This document shows positions 12,539-20,476 of a DNA stretch of 64,000 nucleotides, piece after piece (the stretch's first letter is position 1; every line of letters begins with the position of its first letter). The notes beneath the pieces were generated by a model. That model saw only the letters and a list, made by a program, of their open reading frames with translations, had not been told where the DNA came from and did no database searches. This stretch comes from Variovorax boronicumulans. GTDB lineage: Bacteria > Pseudomonadota > Gammaproteobacteria > Burkholderiales > Burkholderiaceae_C. The stretch covers positions 1,635,286 to 1,699,285 of the forward strand of contig NZ_JAAAFX010000004.1 of assembly GCF_019352895.1 (NCBI RefSeq), given 5' to 3'. The position numbers were made by a program, and so were the translations under genes.

Positions 12539-13774
12539 TCAGCCGTAACCGTAGGGCTCCGGCGCCTGTCCGGTGAGAAGCCAGCGACCGAGGCCTTTCT
12601 GGCGCTGGTCGAGCGGGTCATGCAGCGTGTGGACGCGCACGTTGCGCCAGTAGCGGTCGAAGCCGTGGCGGCGCGTGGTCGCGCGCGCCCCCATGAGCTC
12701 GAAGATCTGCGCGGTCACATGCAGGGCCGTGCGTCCGGCCTGCAGGCGCGCTGCTGCGATCGACATCGCGAGCTGCCCGCGCTGCACGAAGTCGAGCGCA
12801 CCGCCCAGGTCCCAGGCGCGCTGGAAGTCGCGCAGCGCCTCGTCGGCCAGCGCCGTGGCAGCGCGCAGCTGGCCCCAGAGTTCGCCGGCGCGCAGTTGCA
12901 GCAGGCCGTCGTCCTGCGCGCGCGCCACGCCGGCGCCGGGCCAGGGCTCGGCCTGCTCGCGCACGTAGCCGATCGCTTCGGCCAGTGCGCCCTGCGCGTT
13001 GCCCAGGTAGATCTCGGTGAGCACCAGCTGGCCGATCAGGTTGCGCAGCGAGGCCCGCGCGCTCGAGGCCGCACCGGGCGGCCCGAGCACCTCGCCGGCC
13101 GCGACCTCGACCCGGTCGAAGCGCACGCTGCCGCTGTCGGTCTGGCGCTGGCCGAGGTTGTCCCAGTCGTCGTTGACGGTGATGCCGCTGCGCCGCGTGG
13201 GCACGACGGCGAAGATCCGCTCGGTCGGCTCCGGGCCCAGTGCGACCGAGACGTTGAGCAGGTCGGAATCGCTGGCGCCCGAGCAGAAGCTCTTGACGCC
13301 GTTCAGTTCATAACCGGAGGCCGTGCGGCGCACGCTGAGCCGCGTGTCGCGGGCGTTCACGGCATTGCCCCAGAACCACTTCTGCGAGACGGTGGCGCCC
13401 AGGTAGCGGTCGTGCTGCACAGGCGACCCGAAGAGCAGCACGCTGGCCACCTGCAGGTGCTGGAAACCGACGAGATGTGCCAGCGAGCTGTCGGCTGCGG
13501 CCAGGCGCCGGACGATCCGCAGGATCAAGGGCCAGTCCGCTTCCTGGCCACCGTAGGCGCGTGGCACCGCAAGCGTGAGGAGGCCGCTGTCGCGCAGCAG
13601 TTGCCGCTCGGTCAGCGCCGTGCCGCCGGCCCGGTCGCGCTCGGCCGCCGTGGCAGCCAGCGCGCTTGCCGTGTGCTCCACGACCGCCTCGAAGGGGCCG
13701 AGGTCGGTCGAATGAACCGAGGGGTATGCCGAGGAAGATGCCGAGGGCAGTGGCGAGGAAAGCAGAGAGGTCAC
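12539..13774 (-). CDS. Acyl-CoA-dehydrogenase-fold flavin monooxygenase (SfnB/DszC-like)
   Basis: 411-aa protein with the acyl-CoA dehydrogenase fold but features of the DszC/SfnB branch, which uses reduced flavin to oxygenate sulfur compounds. Visible: W-F-W-G-N-A-V-N-A-R (flavin-contact strand), Y-E-L-N-G-V-K-S-F-C-S-G-A, D-D-W-D-N-L-G-Q-R-Q-T-D-S-G and the C-terminal T-L-H-D-P-L-D-Q-R-Q-K motif shared with sulfone monooxygenases. A catalytic Glu of true acyl-CoA dehydrogenases is not evident. The start is a GTG at 13774. It is first in the leftward set that continues with the SsuABC-type importer 46 bp downstream, supporting an organosulfur substrate (inference). Confidence 0.85.
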   Translation of the reverse strand: MTSLLSSPLPSASSSAYPSVHSTDLGPFEAVVEHTASALAATAAERDRAGGTALTERQLLRDSGLLTLAVPRAYGGQEADWPLILRIVRRLAAADSSLAHLVGFQHLQVASVLLFGSPVQHDRYLGATVSQKWFWGNAVNARDTRLSVRRTASGYELNGVKSFCSGASDSDLLNVSVALGPEPTERIFAVVPTRRSGITVNDDWDNLGQRQTDSGSVRFDRVEVAAGEVLGPPGAASSARASLRNLIGQLVLTEIYLGNAQGALAEAIGYVREQAEPWPGAGVARAQDDGLLQLRAGELWGQLRAATALADEALRDFQRAWDLGGALDFVQRGQLAMSIAAARLQAGRTALHVTAQIFELMGARATTRRHGFDRYWRNVRVHTLHDPLDQRQKGLGRWLLTGQAPEPYGYG

Positions 13775-13917
13775 ACGCAGCCTGGAGGGTCGAGGGCCGC
13801 CGTCGGGCGGCCACGCGGGGACCTCAATCTAGGCGTGTGCGCCTTGTCCGCCAACGATTCTTAGCGGCCATGCTCATGCGAAAAACGTCTATGCAGCGGG
13901 CGGCGCAGCGCCTCGGA

Positions 13918-14625
13918 TCAGCGGCTGTCGCGCTTGCCCTGTGCGCGCCGGGTCTGCGAGCCGGCATGCGCATGCAGCGCGATGCCCGCGGCGCTTTCCT
14001 TCAAGGGGTTGCGGCGCGCGGCACGCGCGGGGATGTCGAGCGGCGCGGTCAGCGGCGGCACGCCGGCGGCGGCCGCACCCAGTGGCGATTGCGCAGCGGG
14101 TGCCTTGGCCGAGCGCGTGTCCGAAGAGCCATTGCCCACGGCCGCCTGCTTGAGCTTCAGCGCCTTCTTGACCGCAGTCTTGAGGCGAATGGGCTTGGCC
14201 TTCGTGGCGACGGCTTTCTTCGCGACGACCTTCTTGGCGGGGGTCTTGGGCGCTGCCACGGCCTTCGCTCGTGCGGTCTTCTTCGCCGGCGCGGCCTTGC
14301 CGGACTCGCGCTCGGCACGGCCCTCGAGCAGCGTCAGCCGATCCTCGAAACGCCCGAGCACCTCGGCGAAGACCTCGGCCTTGCGGCCGGTGCGCTGGTT
14401 GTCGCCGCCGACGGCCGAGCGCTTGCTGGTGGCCGCGCCGCGCGTGGCCACGGTCTGGCGGCGATACAGGTCCCGGTACTTGTCGCGCAAGGCGCGTGCG
14501 CGTGTCACCTTCCCGCGCAGACGCGCCGCGGTCAGATCCTTGATCGGGGCGGCGCGGCTTTGGTCGAACAGACTCAGTTCGGCTGCGGTGAGCAAGCCGC
14601 GGGCTTGGGTCAAGGTGTAGGCCAT
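13918..14625 (-). CDS. Hypothetical basic protein with histone-H1-like Lys/Ala/Pro tail
   Basis: 235-aa protein, not a named family I can assign. Residues ~1-110 look folded and helical (A-Y-T-L-T-Q-A-R-G-L-L, L-R-D-K-Y-R-D-L-Y-R-R-Q). Residues ~110-160 are a repetitive basic tail with A-P-K-T-P-A-K-K-V-V-A-K-K repeats, typical of bacterial histone-H1-like DNA-binding tails; the last ~70 residues are Ala/Arg-rich. The start at 14625 has an AAGGAG Shine-Dalgarno at good spacing. A nucleoid role is inferred from composition only. The upstream neighbour, DUF3597, is on the same strand but separated by a terminator. Confidence 0.75.
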   Translation of the reverse strand: MAYTLTQARGLLTAAELSLFDQSRAAPIKDLTAARLRGKVTRARALRDKYRDLYRRQTVATRGAATSKRSAVGGDNQRTGRKAEVFAEVLGRFEDRLTLLEGRAERESGKAAPAKKTARAKAVAAPKTPAKKVVAKKAVATKAKPIRLKTAVKKALKLKQAAVGNGSSDTRSAKAPAAQSPLGAAAAGVPPLTAPLDIPARAARRNPLKESAAGIALHAHAGSQTRRAQGKRDSR

Positions 14626-14734
14626 GGATGAATCTCCTTCTGTCTGATTGCGATGCCGGGCGACACCGTGGCTTCACCTTAGACGCCATCGCTGGCCAGC
14701 GATGTCGGACCAGACCTTCCATTCGGGCAGCGCG

Positions 14735-14760
14735 AAAAAAAGCCCGGCATGGCCGGGCTT
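14735..14760 (-). terminator. Rho-independent terminator after the DUF3597 gene
   Basis: A perfect 9-bp stem (AAGCCCGGC, 14740-14748, with its complement at 14752-14760) closed by a 3-nt loop is followed on the minus strand by a run of seven T residues. It lies 24 bp past the DUF3597 stop and upstream of the histone-like gene, so it ends the leftward transcript that carries DUF3597. Confidence 0.9.
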
Positions 14761-14784
14761 CGGAGGGGCGCGCAGCCGAGGCGA

Positions 14785-15165
14785 TCAGTCGCGCAGTTCG
14801 GCCGGCACGGTGCCGCCGTTGGCCGCCAGTTTGGTCATCACCTGGCGATGCAGCCAGACGTTCATCTTGGCGCTGTCGCTGGTGTCCTGGCCGTAGCTCA
14901 GCTCGGCCGCCAGTTCCTTGCGCGCGGCCAGGCTGCTGTCGAGGCCGAGCAACTTCATGAGGTCGACGATGGAGGTGCGCCAGTTGAGGCTGGCGGCGCC
15001 GGGCATCGCATCGAGGACGGCGGCCACGTCGCCCAGCGGAATGGCCGGGGGTGGCGCCGCGACTGCGGGTGCGCCGGCAGCGGCCGGTGCGGGCGCGGGG
15101 GCCGGCGCAGGAGCGGCCTGGGCCGACGGGAAGATCTTGGAGAGGATGCTGCCGAAGATGCTCAT
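14785..15165 (-). CDS. DUF3597 family protein
   Basis: 126-aa protein: a short N-terminal amphipathic segment (M-S-I-F-G-S-I-L-S-K-I-F), an Ala/Pro-rich linker (about 18-45), then the conserved DUF3597 domain with W-R-T-S-I-V-D-L-M-K-L-L-G-L-D-S-S and A-K-M-N-V-W-L-H-R-Q-V-M. Some relatives carry LysM or DnaJ contexts, but no function is established. An AAGGAA ribosome-binding site precedes the ATG. A strong terminator follows. Confidence 0.88.
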   Translation of the reverse strand: MSIFGSILSKIFPSAQAAPAPAPAPAPAAAGAPAVAAPPPAIPLGDVAAVLDAMPGAASLNWRTSIVDLMKLLGLDSSLAARKELAAELSYGQDTSDSAKMNVWLHRQVMTKLAANGGTVPAELRD

Positions 15166-15231
15166 GGAAATTCCTTGGTGGTGGTTGAACAGGCGATGGA
15201 ACGCGCGCGCAAGGCGCCGCCCCAGCTTCTA

Positions 15232-16314
15232 TCACGCAGGTGCCGCACCGGCCAGCGGTTCCCCTTGCGATCGCGCGGTGGGATGTGCGGAAGTCCCGCA
15301 GGCATGGCAGAACTTCGAGAAGGCGCTCTTGCGCGCATCGCAGGTGCCGCAGTGGTCGAACAGGCCGATGCCGCAGTGCGGGCAGAAGTCGATCTCGGCG
15401 TTCTTCAGGTCGACCGGCCGCTCGCAGCCCGGGCACACGCTCTTGGCCAGCCGGGTCAGCGCGGTGTCGTAGCTCAGCTCCTCGCGGCGCACGATGTCGG
15501 GCTGGGCCTCGGCCAGCTTCTGGCGCGCGAGGTAGCGGTTGAGCCCGACGATCGCATAGCGCCCCACCAGCACGGTGATCACGATGCCCACGATGTAGCG
15601 CACGTAGCCGCCGTAGCTGGGCAGGTAGGGCACCAGCTCGACGAAGAAGGCGAACAGCGCGAAGAAGATGAAGCCCCAGACGAAGGGCCAGTAGGTGCTC
15701 TTGCGCTTCTTCACGAACAGCCAGCCCGCGATCAGCAGCAGCGGCAGCGTCAGCGCGAGCCGGTAGCCGAACACGCGCAGCTCGACGCGGCGGTACTCGG
15801 CCTGCAGCCGCTGCTCGGCGTCGTACTCGAGCACCGACAGCTTGCGCTGCGCGGCCTCCTGCGCCTGGCGCGCGTCGAGCGCCACCTGCTGCTGCGCCTC
15901 GACCTTCTGCTGCGCCGCGTCCTCCCGGGCCTTGAGCGCGTCCAGTGCACGGGTGCGGGCGATGAGTTCGGTGTCCTGGTCGGGTTGCGCCGTGGCGTGG
16001 CGCGTGGCGATCCAGTTGTCGAAGGTCTCGCGCGCGCTGCGGCTGCTCTGCGCGGCGGCGCTGCGCTTGAGCTCGGCCTGCTCCAGCGCGTTGGCGGCCT
16101 CCTGTTCGATGCGCTCGGCCTCGCGCACGCCGTCGCGCAGCGGATCGGCCGCGGCGCGATCGATGAAGTCGTCGGTCTGCAGCGTGCGCTCGACCCGCGG
16201 CAGGTCGTTGACCAGCGTGCCGCCGAGCCCGGTCAGGAAGCCGGCGAACACCAGCGCCACGACCCACAGGCCGCGACGAAACCATTTCTCCGAGAGACGC
16301 AGTGATTTGCTCAT
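15232..16314 (-). CDS. Membrane protein with coiled coil and C-terminal zinc ribbons
   Basis: 360-aa protein of unknown function. An N-terminal membrane helix (about 14-36) leads to a long charged, Gln/Ala-rich coiled-coil stretch (~45-175), then two or three membrane helices (~180-260), and a C-terminal double zinc ribbon: C-P-G-C, C-P-H-C-G, C-G-T-C and C-H-A-C-G, eight cysteines in four pairs. The layout suggests a membrane-tethered scaffold with a cytoplasmic metal-binding tail. GAAGGA precedes the ATG. Same strand as DUF2145 upstream and DUF3597 downstream. Confidence 0.82.
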   Translation of the reverse strand: MSKSLRLSEKWFRRGLWVVALVFAGFLTGLGGTLVNDLPRVERTLQTDDFIDRAAADPLRDGVREAERIEQEAANALEQAELKRSAAAQSSRSARETFDNWIATRHATAQPDQDTELIARTRALDALKAREDAAQQKVEAQQQVALDARQAQEAAQRKLSVLEYDAEQRLQAEYRRVELRVFGYRLALTLPLLLIAGWLFVKKRKSTYWPFVWGFIFFALFAFFVELVPYLPSYGGYVRYIVGIVITVLVGRYAIVGLNRYLARQKLAEAQPDIVRREELSYDTALTRLAKSVCPGCERPVDLKNAEIDFCPHCGIGLFDHCGTCDARKSAFSKFCHACGTSAHPTARSQGEPLAGAAPA

Positions 16315-16350
16315 TCTTTTTTTCCTTCAGGAGGGTTGGAAGGCAGACGC

Positions 16351-17229
16351 CTAGAGCGCCAGTGTGACCGGAGCCGCGCCCAGCCCGCTGCGCTGCAGCC
16401 AGGCGAACACCGAATCGGCCGTGATGGTCTCGATGCGGTCCGAGAAGCGCTTGTCGTTGGGATGGTCGTCGAAGGCCACGTTGGCCTTGCTCACCCGCCC
16501 CCCGAGCCGCGTGAGCGGCCCGAGCGCCAGCACGCCCGGCTCGTAGCCCTTGAACTGCAGCCAGGCCTGGGCCTGGGCACGGGTGCGGATGGTGCCGGGC
16601 TCCATCGCGGCGGCCAGCGTCTCGAGCGCCCACTGGTTGGACTGCTGGTACTTCTGCGCCCAGGCATAGCTCACGATGCTGTAGGCCGGGGTGTGCAGCC
16701 GCACGAGGCTGTCGGTCGGCGCTTCCAGCAGCGCCAGCAGTTGCGCCTGCACGGCCGGCGTCGGCACCGACCACGCGGCCTGGTAGCGCCAGGGGTCGTC
16801 GAGGAAGAACTCGCCCAGGCCCTGGCGGTACACGCCGGCGACCGCGGTGCCGCACTGGTTGAGCTTGTGCGCCACGCGCCAGGGTCCAGCCTCGGTCTTG
16901 TAGGCCAGGCCCAGGTGCGACCACTGCAGGCCGTAGCGCGTCAGGTCCTGGCCGGCACGCGCCAGCAGCACGACACGGGCACCGCTCGCATCGAGCGCCT
17001 GCGAGGTGCGCTCGGCCAACTGCATGCCCTTGACCACGTTGTCCGGCGTCGGCCGCACCTGTTCGCAGGAGCGTCCCGCGTGCGCCTGCATGGGAAAAAG
17101 GAGGGCGCCTGCCAGGCACACCACCAGGACCAGCGCCAGGATGCGCAGCGCCATCTGCAGGTTGCGCCGCCAGCGCGGCACCCGGACCTCCTCGTCGAGG
17201 TTGAAAGAAGCGCTCATCTGCGAACTCAC
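16351..17229 (-). CDS. DUF2145 family exported protein
   Basis: 292-aa protein with an N-terminal hydrophobic segment (about 27-50) preceded by a charged cytoplasmic stretch and ending in an A-H-A-G cleavage-like site; the rest is predicted periplasmic. It matches DUF2145 by R-S-C-E-Q near the mature start, the L-A-Y-K-T segment and L-N-Q-C-G-T. The start at 17229 overlaps the stop of the small exported protein (ATGA), a pairing I recall from other Burkholderiales. Function unknown. Confidence 0.85.
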   Translation of the reverse strand: MSSQMSASFNLDEEVRVPRWRRNLQMALRILALVLVVCLAGALLFPMQAHAGRSCEQVRPTPDNVVKGMQLAERTSQALDASGARVVLLARAGQDLTRYGLQWSHLGLAYKTEAGPWRVAHKLNQCGTAVAGVYRQGLGEFFLDDPWRYQAAWSVPTPAVQAQLLALLEAPTDSLVRLHTPAYSIVSYAWAQKYQQSNQWALETLAAAMEPGTIRTRAQAQAWLQFKGYEPGVLALGPLTRLGGRVSKANVAFDDHPNDKRFSDRIETITADSVFAWLQRSGLGAAPVTLAL

Positions 17230-17684
17230 ACCAGCCTCTCGTTGTGCAGCAGTGCGCGGCCGATGGCGTTGGGCACGAAGGCCAGCACCTCGCCGGCGGC
17301 CGAGAGCACCACGCCCGAAGCGATCACGCTGACCGTCACCGCCGTGCCGACCGCCGTCGACACGCCGCCCACTGCGCGGCCCGCCACCCGCACGCTCGCA
17401 CGCGCGCCGTCGGAGGCCCGCGCCAGCACGTAGGTGACGCCGTCGACCGAGGCTTCGACCGCCACCACGGTGAGCACCGAGCCGCCGACCGACAGCGCGG
17501 CGGGCACTGCGACCGAGGCGCCGACCGCGCCGCCGGCGGCCGATGCGGCACCCACCACCGAGGCCACGGGCATCAGCGACAACGCAGCCGAGGTTTCGCT
17601 TTGCGCACGAACCGACAGCGGAGAGAGCAGCGACGCCGCGATGGCGGCAGCGCTCATCCAGGCCAGGATCCGTTGTTTTTTCAT
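17226..17684 (-). CDS. Small exported Ala/Val/Gly-rich protein, partner of DUF2145
   Basis: 152-aa protein starting M-K-K-Q-R-I-L-A-W with a Sec signal peptide (cleavage probably after S-V-R-A-Q at ~30). The mature part is almost entirely small or hydrophobic residues (A, V, G, S), with little predicted globular core beyond beta-strand-like repeats. It overlaps the DUF2145 start by four bases. There is no Shine-Dalgarno; instead a ~45-nt C/T-rich tract precedes the ATG. The longer frame upstream of 17684 is unlikely. Function unknown. Confidence 0.78.
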   Translation of the reverse strand: MKKQRILAWMSAAAIAASLLSPLSVRAQSETSAALSLMPVASVVGAASAAGGAVGASVAVPAALSVGGSVLTVVAVEASVDGVTYVLARASDGARASVRVAGRAVGGVSTAVGTAVTVSVIASGVVLSAAGEVLAFVPNAIGRALLHNERLV

Positions 17685-17858
17685 GAGGAACTTTCGAAGA
17701 AAAGAAGAGGAAAAGAAGACGAAGGAAAAGCGGATGCCGTATCGGTCAGACAAGGGCTTGCATGCGCTGCCTCGCGGCCATGTAAAGAAGCCCGGATGAT
17801 GGCGGCCCGACGGGCAAAAGGGCGCGACTGAATGCACCAGTTCCTCCCAAAGAGGCCG

Positions 17859-17881
17859 GAAGTATCTGGATTCGATACTTC
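17859..17881. promoter_or_regulatory. 23-bp perfect dyad (operator or terminator-like)
   Basis: GAAGTATC at 17859-17866 and its exact complement GATACTTC at 17874-17881 are separated by 7 nt. It sits 20 bp past the PAP2 stop and ~175 bp upstream of the small exported protein gene. No T-run follows on either strand, so an operator is as likely as a terminator. The rest of the 216-bp gap (17685-17900) is purine-rich near 17700-17735 and otherwise featureless. Confidence 0.5.
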
Positions 17882-17900
17882 TCGGAGGCCGCTTGGCGCC

Positions 17901-18545
17901 TCAGAGGGAGCGCAGATCGGCGCGCGTGAAGGGCCGTTCGATGCCGGCCAGCCGCACGGCCACCGTCTCGAGCAGGCCCTGCGTCGGGGCCGGCTGGCCC
18001 GGCGTCTGGAACAGCAGCGGCACCAGCAACGCACCCAGCCATACGAACCAGGGCGGGCGTGGCGGCGCACGGCGACGCGCCAGCCACAGGAAGCCGAGGC
18101 TGACGACCACGCCGAGCAGGAAGCCTGCGAGCACCTCGGAGACCGAGTGCGCATCCAGGGCCAGCCGCGACACGCCGATGGCCGCGCCCAGGCACCAGCC
18201 GGCGCCCCACGCGATGCCACGCACACGCCGCGAGGCCCGCGCCGACGCCAGCCACAACAGCACCGGCCACACGCTGGTGCCGATGGCCGTGTGACCGCTG
18301 AAGCCGGTGAAGTCCCAGCGAGCACTGCCGATGCCCCAGCCCATGAAGGCCAGCTTGCTCAGCAGGATCAGGCCGCTGCCCGCGCCGAAGGCCAGGCACC
18401 ACGCCAGCGCGGTGCCGCGCCCGTCGCGGGAGATCCACAGCATCACGGCGATCAGCAAGGCGACAGGCAGCATCAGGGCGCTGTCGCCCAGCCAGGTGAA
18501 GGCGTGCCAGGCGTCTGCAGGAACGATGGCGAGCAACCCCGCCAT
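17901..18545 (-). CDS. PAP2-superfamily membrane phosphatase with altered motifs
   Basis: 214-aa integral membrane protein with about six helices. PAP2 motifs are partly present: F82-S-G-H85 (usual P-S-G-H) and S126-R127-L-A-L-D-A-H133-S-V-S-E137 (usual S-R-x5-H-x3-D, with Glu replacing Asp). The first motif, K-x6-R-P, is not recognisable; only K64 is in place. Catalytic His residues are retained, so a lipid-phosphate phosphatase is plausible. The ATG overlaps the MFS-acyltransferase stop by one base (TGATG), making it the last gene of a three-gene lipid operon. Confidence 0.82.
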   Translation of the reverse strand: MAGLLAIVPADAWHAFTWLGDSALMLPVALLIAVMLWISRDGRGTALAWCLAFGAGSGLILLSKLAFMGWGIGSARWDFTGFSGHTAIGTSVWPVLLWLASARASRRVRGIAWGAGWCLGAAIGVSRLALDAHSVSEVLAGFLLGVVVSLGFLWLARRRAPPRPPWFVWLGALLVPLLFQTPGQPAPTQGLLETVAVRLAGIERPFTRADLRSL

Positions 18546-20476
18546 CAAGCCGAAAGCAGCCCGCTCACGCGCGACTGGAGCAGTTCCGGCGTCACCTGCG
18601 CCGGCGGCACCACCGCCCCCACCTGGAGGCCGACCCGGCTGAACAGGCCGCGGCGGAAGGGCTGCACCATCGCCACGTTCTTGCCCTCGCGCACCTCGAC
18701 GCGGCTGAAGAAGGAACCCCAGAGGTTGGTCAGTGCCATCGGGATCACCGGCGGCTCGACGCCCACGGCGCGCGCGCCGGCAAGGATCTTCATGACGCCG
18801 CCCTTGAAGGGCTGCAGCGAGCCGTCGCTGGTGATCGCACCCTCGGGGAAGATGGCCAGCAGATCGCCTTCGCGCAGCACCTCGACGGCCTGCGCGAACG
18901 CGCGCTCGTAGGCCGCGGGGTTGTCCTTCTGCGGCGCGATCGGGATCGCCTTGGCCAGCCGGAACAGCCAGCCCAGCACCGGCACGCGGAAGATCCGGTG
19001 GTCCATGATGAAGCGGATCGGACGCGGGCTGGCGGCCATCAGCAGCACCGCGTCGATGAAGCTCACGTGGTTGCACACCAGCACGGCCGGGCCTTCGGTC
19101 GGGATGTGCTCGTCGCCTTCGATCTTGAAGCGGTAGACGAAGCGCGACAGCACCCAGGCCACGAAGCGCAGCAGGTACTCGGGCACCAGCAGGAAGATGT
19201 AGAAGGCCACCAGCGCGTTGGCGATGCCGGTGAACAGGAAGATCTGCGGGATGGTGAAGCCGGCCCCGAGCAAGGCGCCGGCGATCACCGAGCTCGCGAT
19301 CATGAACAGCGCGTTGAGGATGTTGTTGGCGGCGATGATGCGCGCGCGGTGCGTGGGCTGGCTGCGCAGCTGGATCAGCGCGTACATCGGCACGCTGTAG
19401 AGCCCGGCGAACAGCGACAGCAGGCCGAGGTCGGCCATCACGCGCCAGTGCGCCGACTGCGCGAGGAAGGCGCCCAGGCCCATCTCGGGCCCGGCCGGCA
19501 GGCCGCGCGAGGCGAAGTACAGGTCGATCGCGAACACGCTCATGCCGATCGCGCCCAGCGGCACCAGGCCGATCTCCACCTGGCGCCGGCTCAGCGTTTC
19601 GCACAGCAGCGAGCCGATGCCGATGCCGACCGAGAACACCACCAGCAGCAGCGAGGCGACCTGCTCGTTGCCGTGCAGCACTTCCTTGGCGAAGCTGGGG
19701 AACTGGCTCAGGAACACCGCGCCGAAGAACCACATCCACGAGATGCCCAGCAGCGAGCGGAACACCACGATGTTGCCGCGCGCGAGCTTGAGGTTGCGCC
19801 AGGTCTCGCTGAAGGGGTTCCAGTTGACGACCAGCTGCGGGTCGGTGGCCGGGGCCGTCGGAATGGCCTGCGCGACGCCACGGCCGACCAGCGCCAGCAG
19901 CACGCAGGCCACGGCCACGCTCGTGTGGCCGATCTGAGGCAGCGCCACCAGCAGGCCGCCCGCCACCTGGCCCAGCAGGATGGCGACGAAGGTGCCCATC
20001 TCGACCATGCCGTTGCCGCCGGTGAGCTCGCGCGCCGCCAGCACCTGCGGCAGGTAGGCGAACTTGACCGGGCCGAAGAGCGTGGAGTGCAGCCCCATCA
20101 GGAACACGCAGGCCAGCAGCACCACCGCATCGGCACGGAAGAAGCCCCAGGCCGCGAGCACCATGATCGCGATCTCGAGGTTCTTGACGAAACGGATGAT
20201 CCTGGTCTTGTCGTACTTGTCGGTGAGCTGGCCGGCCGTGGCCGAGAACAGCAGGAAGGGCAGGATGAACAGCGCCCCGATCACCAGACCCGCCATGGCC
20301 GGCGGCATCCAGCTGAGCTGCAGCTGGTAGGTCACCATCACGGTGAAGGCGAACTTGAACAGGTTGTCGTTGGCCGCGCCGGCGAACTGCGTCCAGAAGA
20401 AGGGCGCGAAGCGGCGCTGCTTCAGCAGGGCGAACTGGTTGGCGTGGGCATCGGATGCCATGGCGGATGTTGTCAT
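18545..20476 (-). CDS. MFS transporter fused to a 1-acylglycerophosphate acyltransferase (LplT-Aas-like)
   Basis: 643-aa fusion. Residues ~1-420 are an MFS carrier of the LplT lysophospholipid-flippase type (F-F-W-T-Q-F-A-G-A-A-N-D-N-L-F-K near the start). Residues ~440-640 are a PlsC-type acyltransferase with the catalytic H470-x4-D475 motif in C-N-H-V-S-F-I-D and F543-P-E-G546. Expected role: bring lysophospholipids to the inner leaflet and re-acylate them. E. coli uses separate LplT and Aas proteins; here no acyl-ACP ligase domain follows. It is coupled by overlaps to the ceramidase-like gene (ATGA) and PAP2 (TGATG). Confidence 0.93.
   Translation of the reverse strand: MTTSAMASDAHANQFALLKQRRFAPFFWTQFAGAANDNLFKFAFTVMVTYQLQLSWMPPAMAGLVIGALFILPFLLFSATAGQLTDKYDKTRIIRFVKNLEIAIMVLAAWGFFRADAVVLLACVFLMGLHSTLFGPVKFAYLPQVLAARELTGGNGMVEMGTFVAILLGQVAGGLLVALPQIGHTSVAVACVLLALVGRGVAQAIPTAPATDPQLVVNWNPFSETWRNLKLARGNIVVFRSLLGISWMWFFGAVFLSQFPSFAKEVLHGNEQVASLLLVVFSVGIGIGSLLCETLSRRQVEIGLVPLGAIGMSVFAIDLYFASRGLPAGPEMGLGAFLAQSAHWRVMADLGLLSLFAGLYSVPMYALIQLRSQPTHRARIIAANNILNALFMIASSVIAGALLGAGFTIPQIFLFTGIANALVAFYIFLLVPEYLLRFVAWVLSRFVYRFKIEGDEHIPTEGPAVLVCNHVSFIDAVLLMAASPRPIRFIMDHRIFRVPVLGWLFRLAKAIPIAPQKDNPAAYERAFAQAVEVLREGDLLAIFPEGAITSDGSLQPFKGGVMKILAGARAVGVEPPVIPMALTNLWGSFFSRVEVREGKNVAMVQPFRRGLFSRVGLQVGAVVPPAQVTPELLQSRVSGLLSA

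Noticed and set aside
13889..17119. 1076-codon minus-strand frame overlapping the DUF3597, zinc-ribbon and DUF2145 genes
   Set aside because: Low-complexity Arg/Ala/Gly translation in another frame of four better genes, with no family motif.
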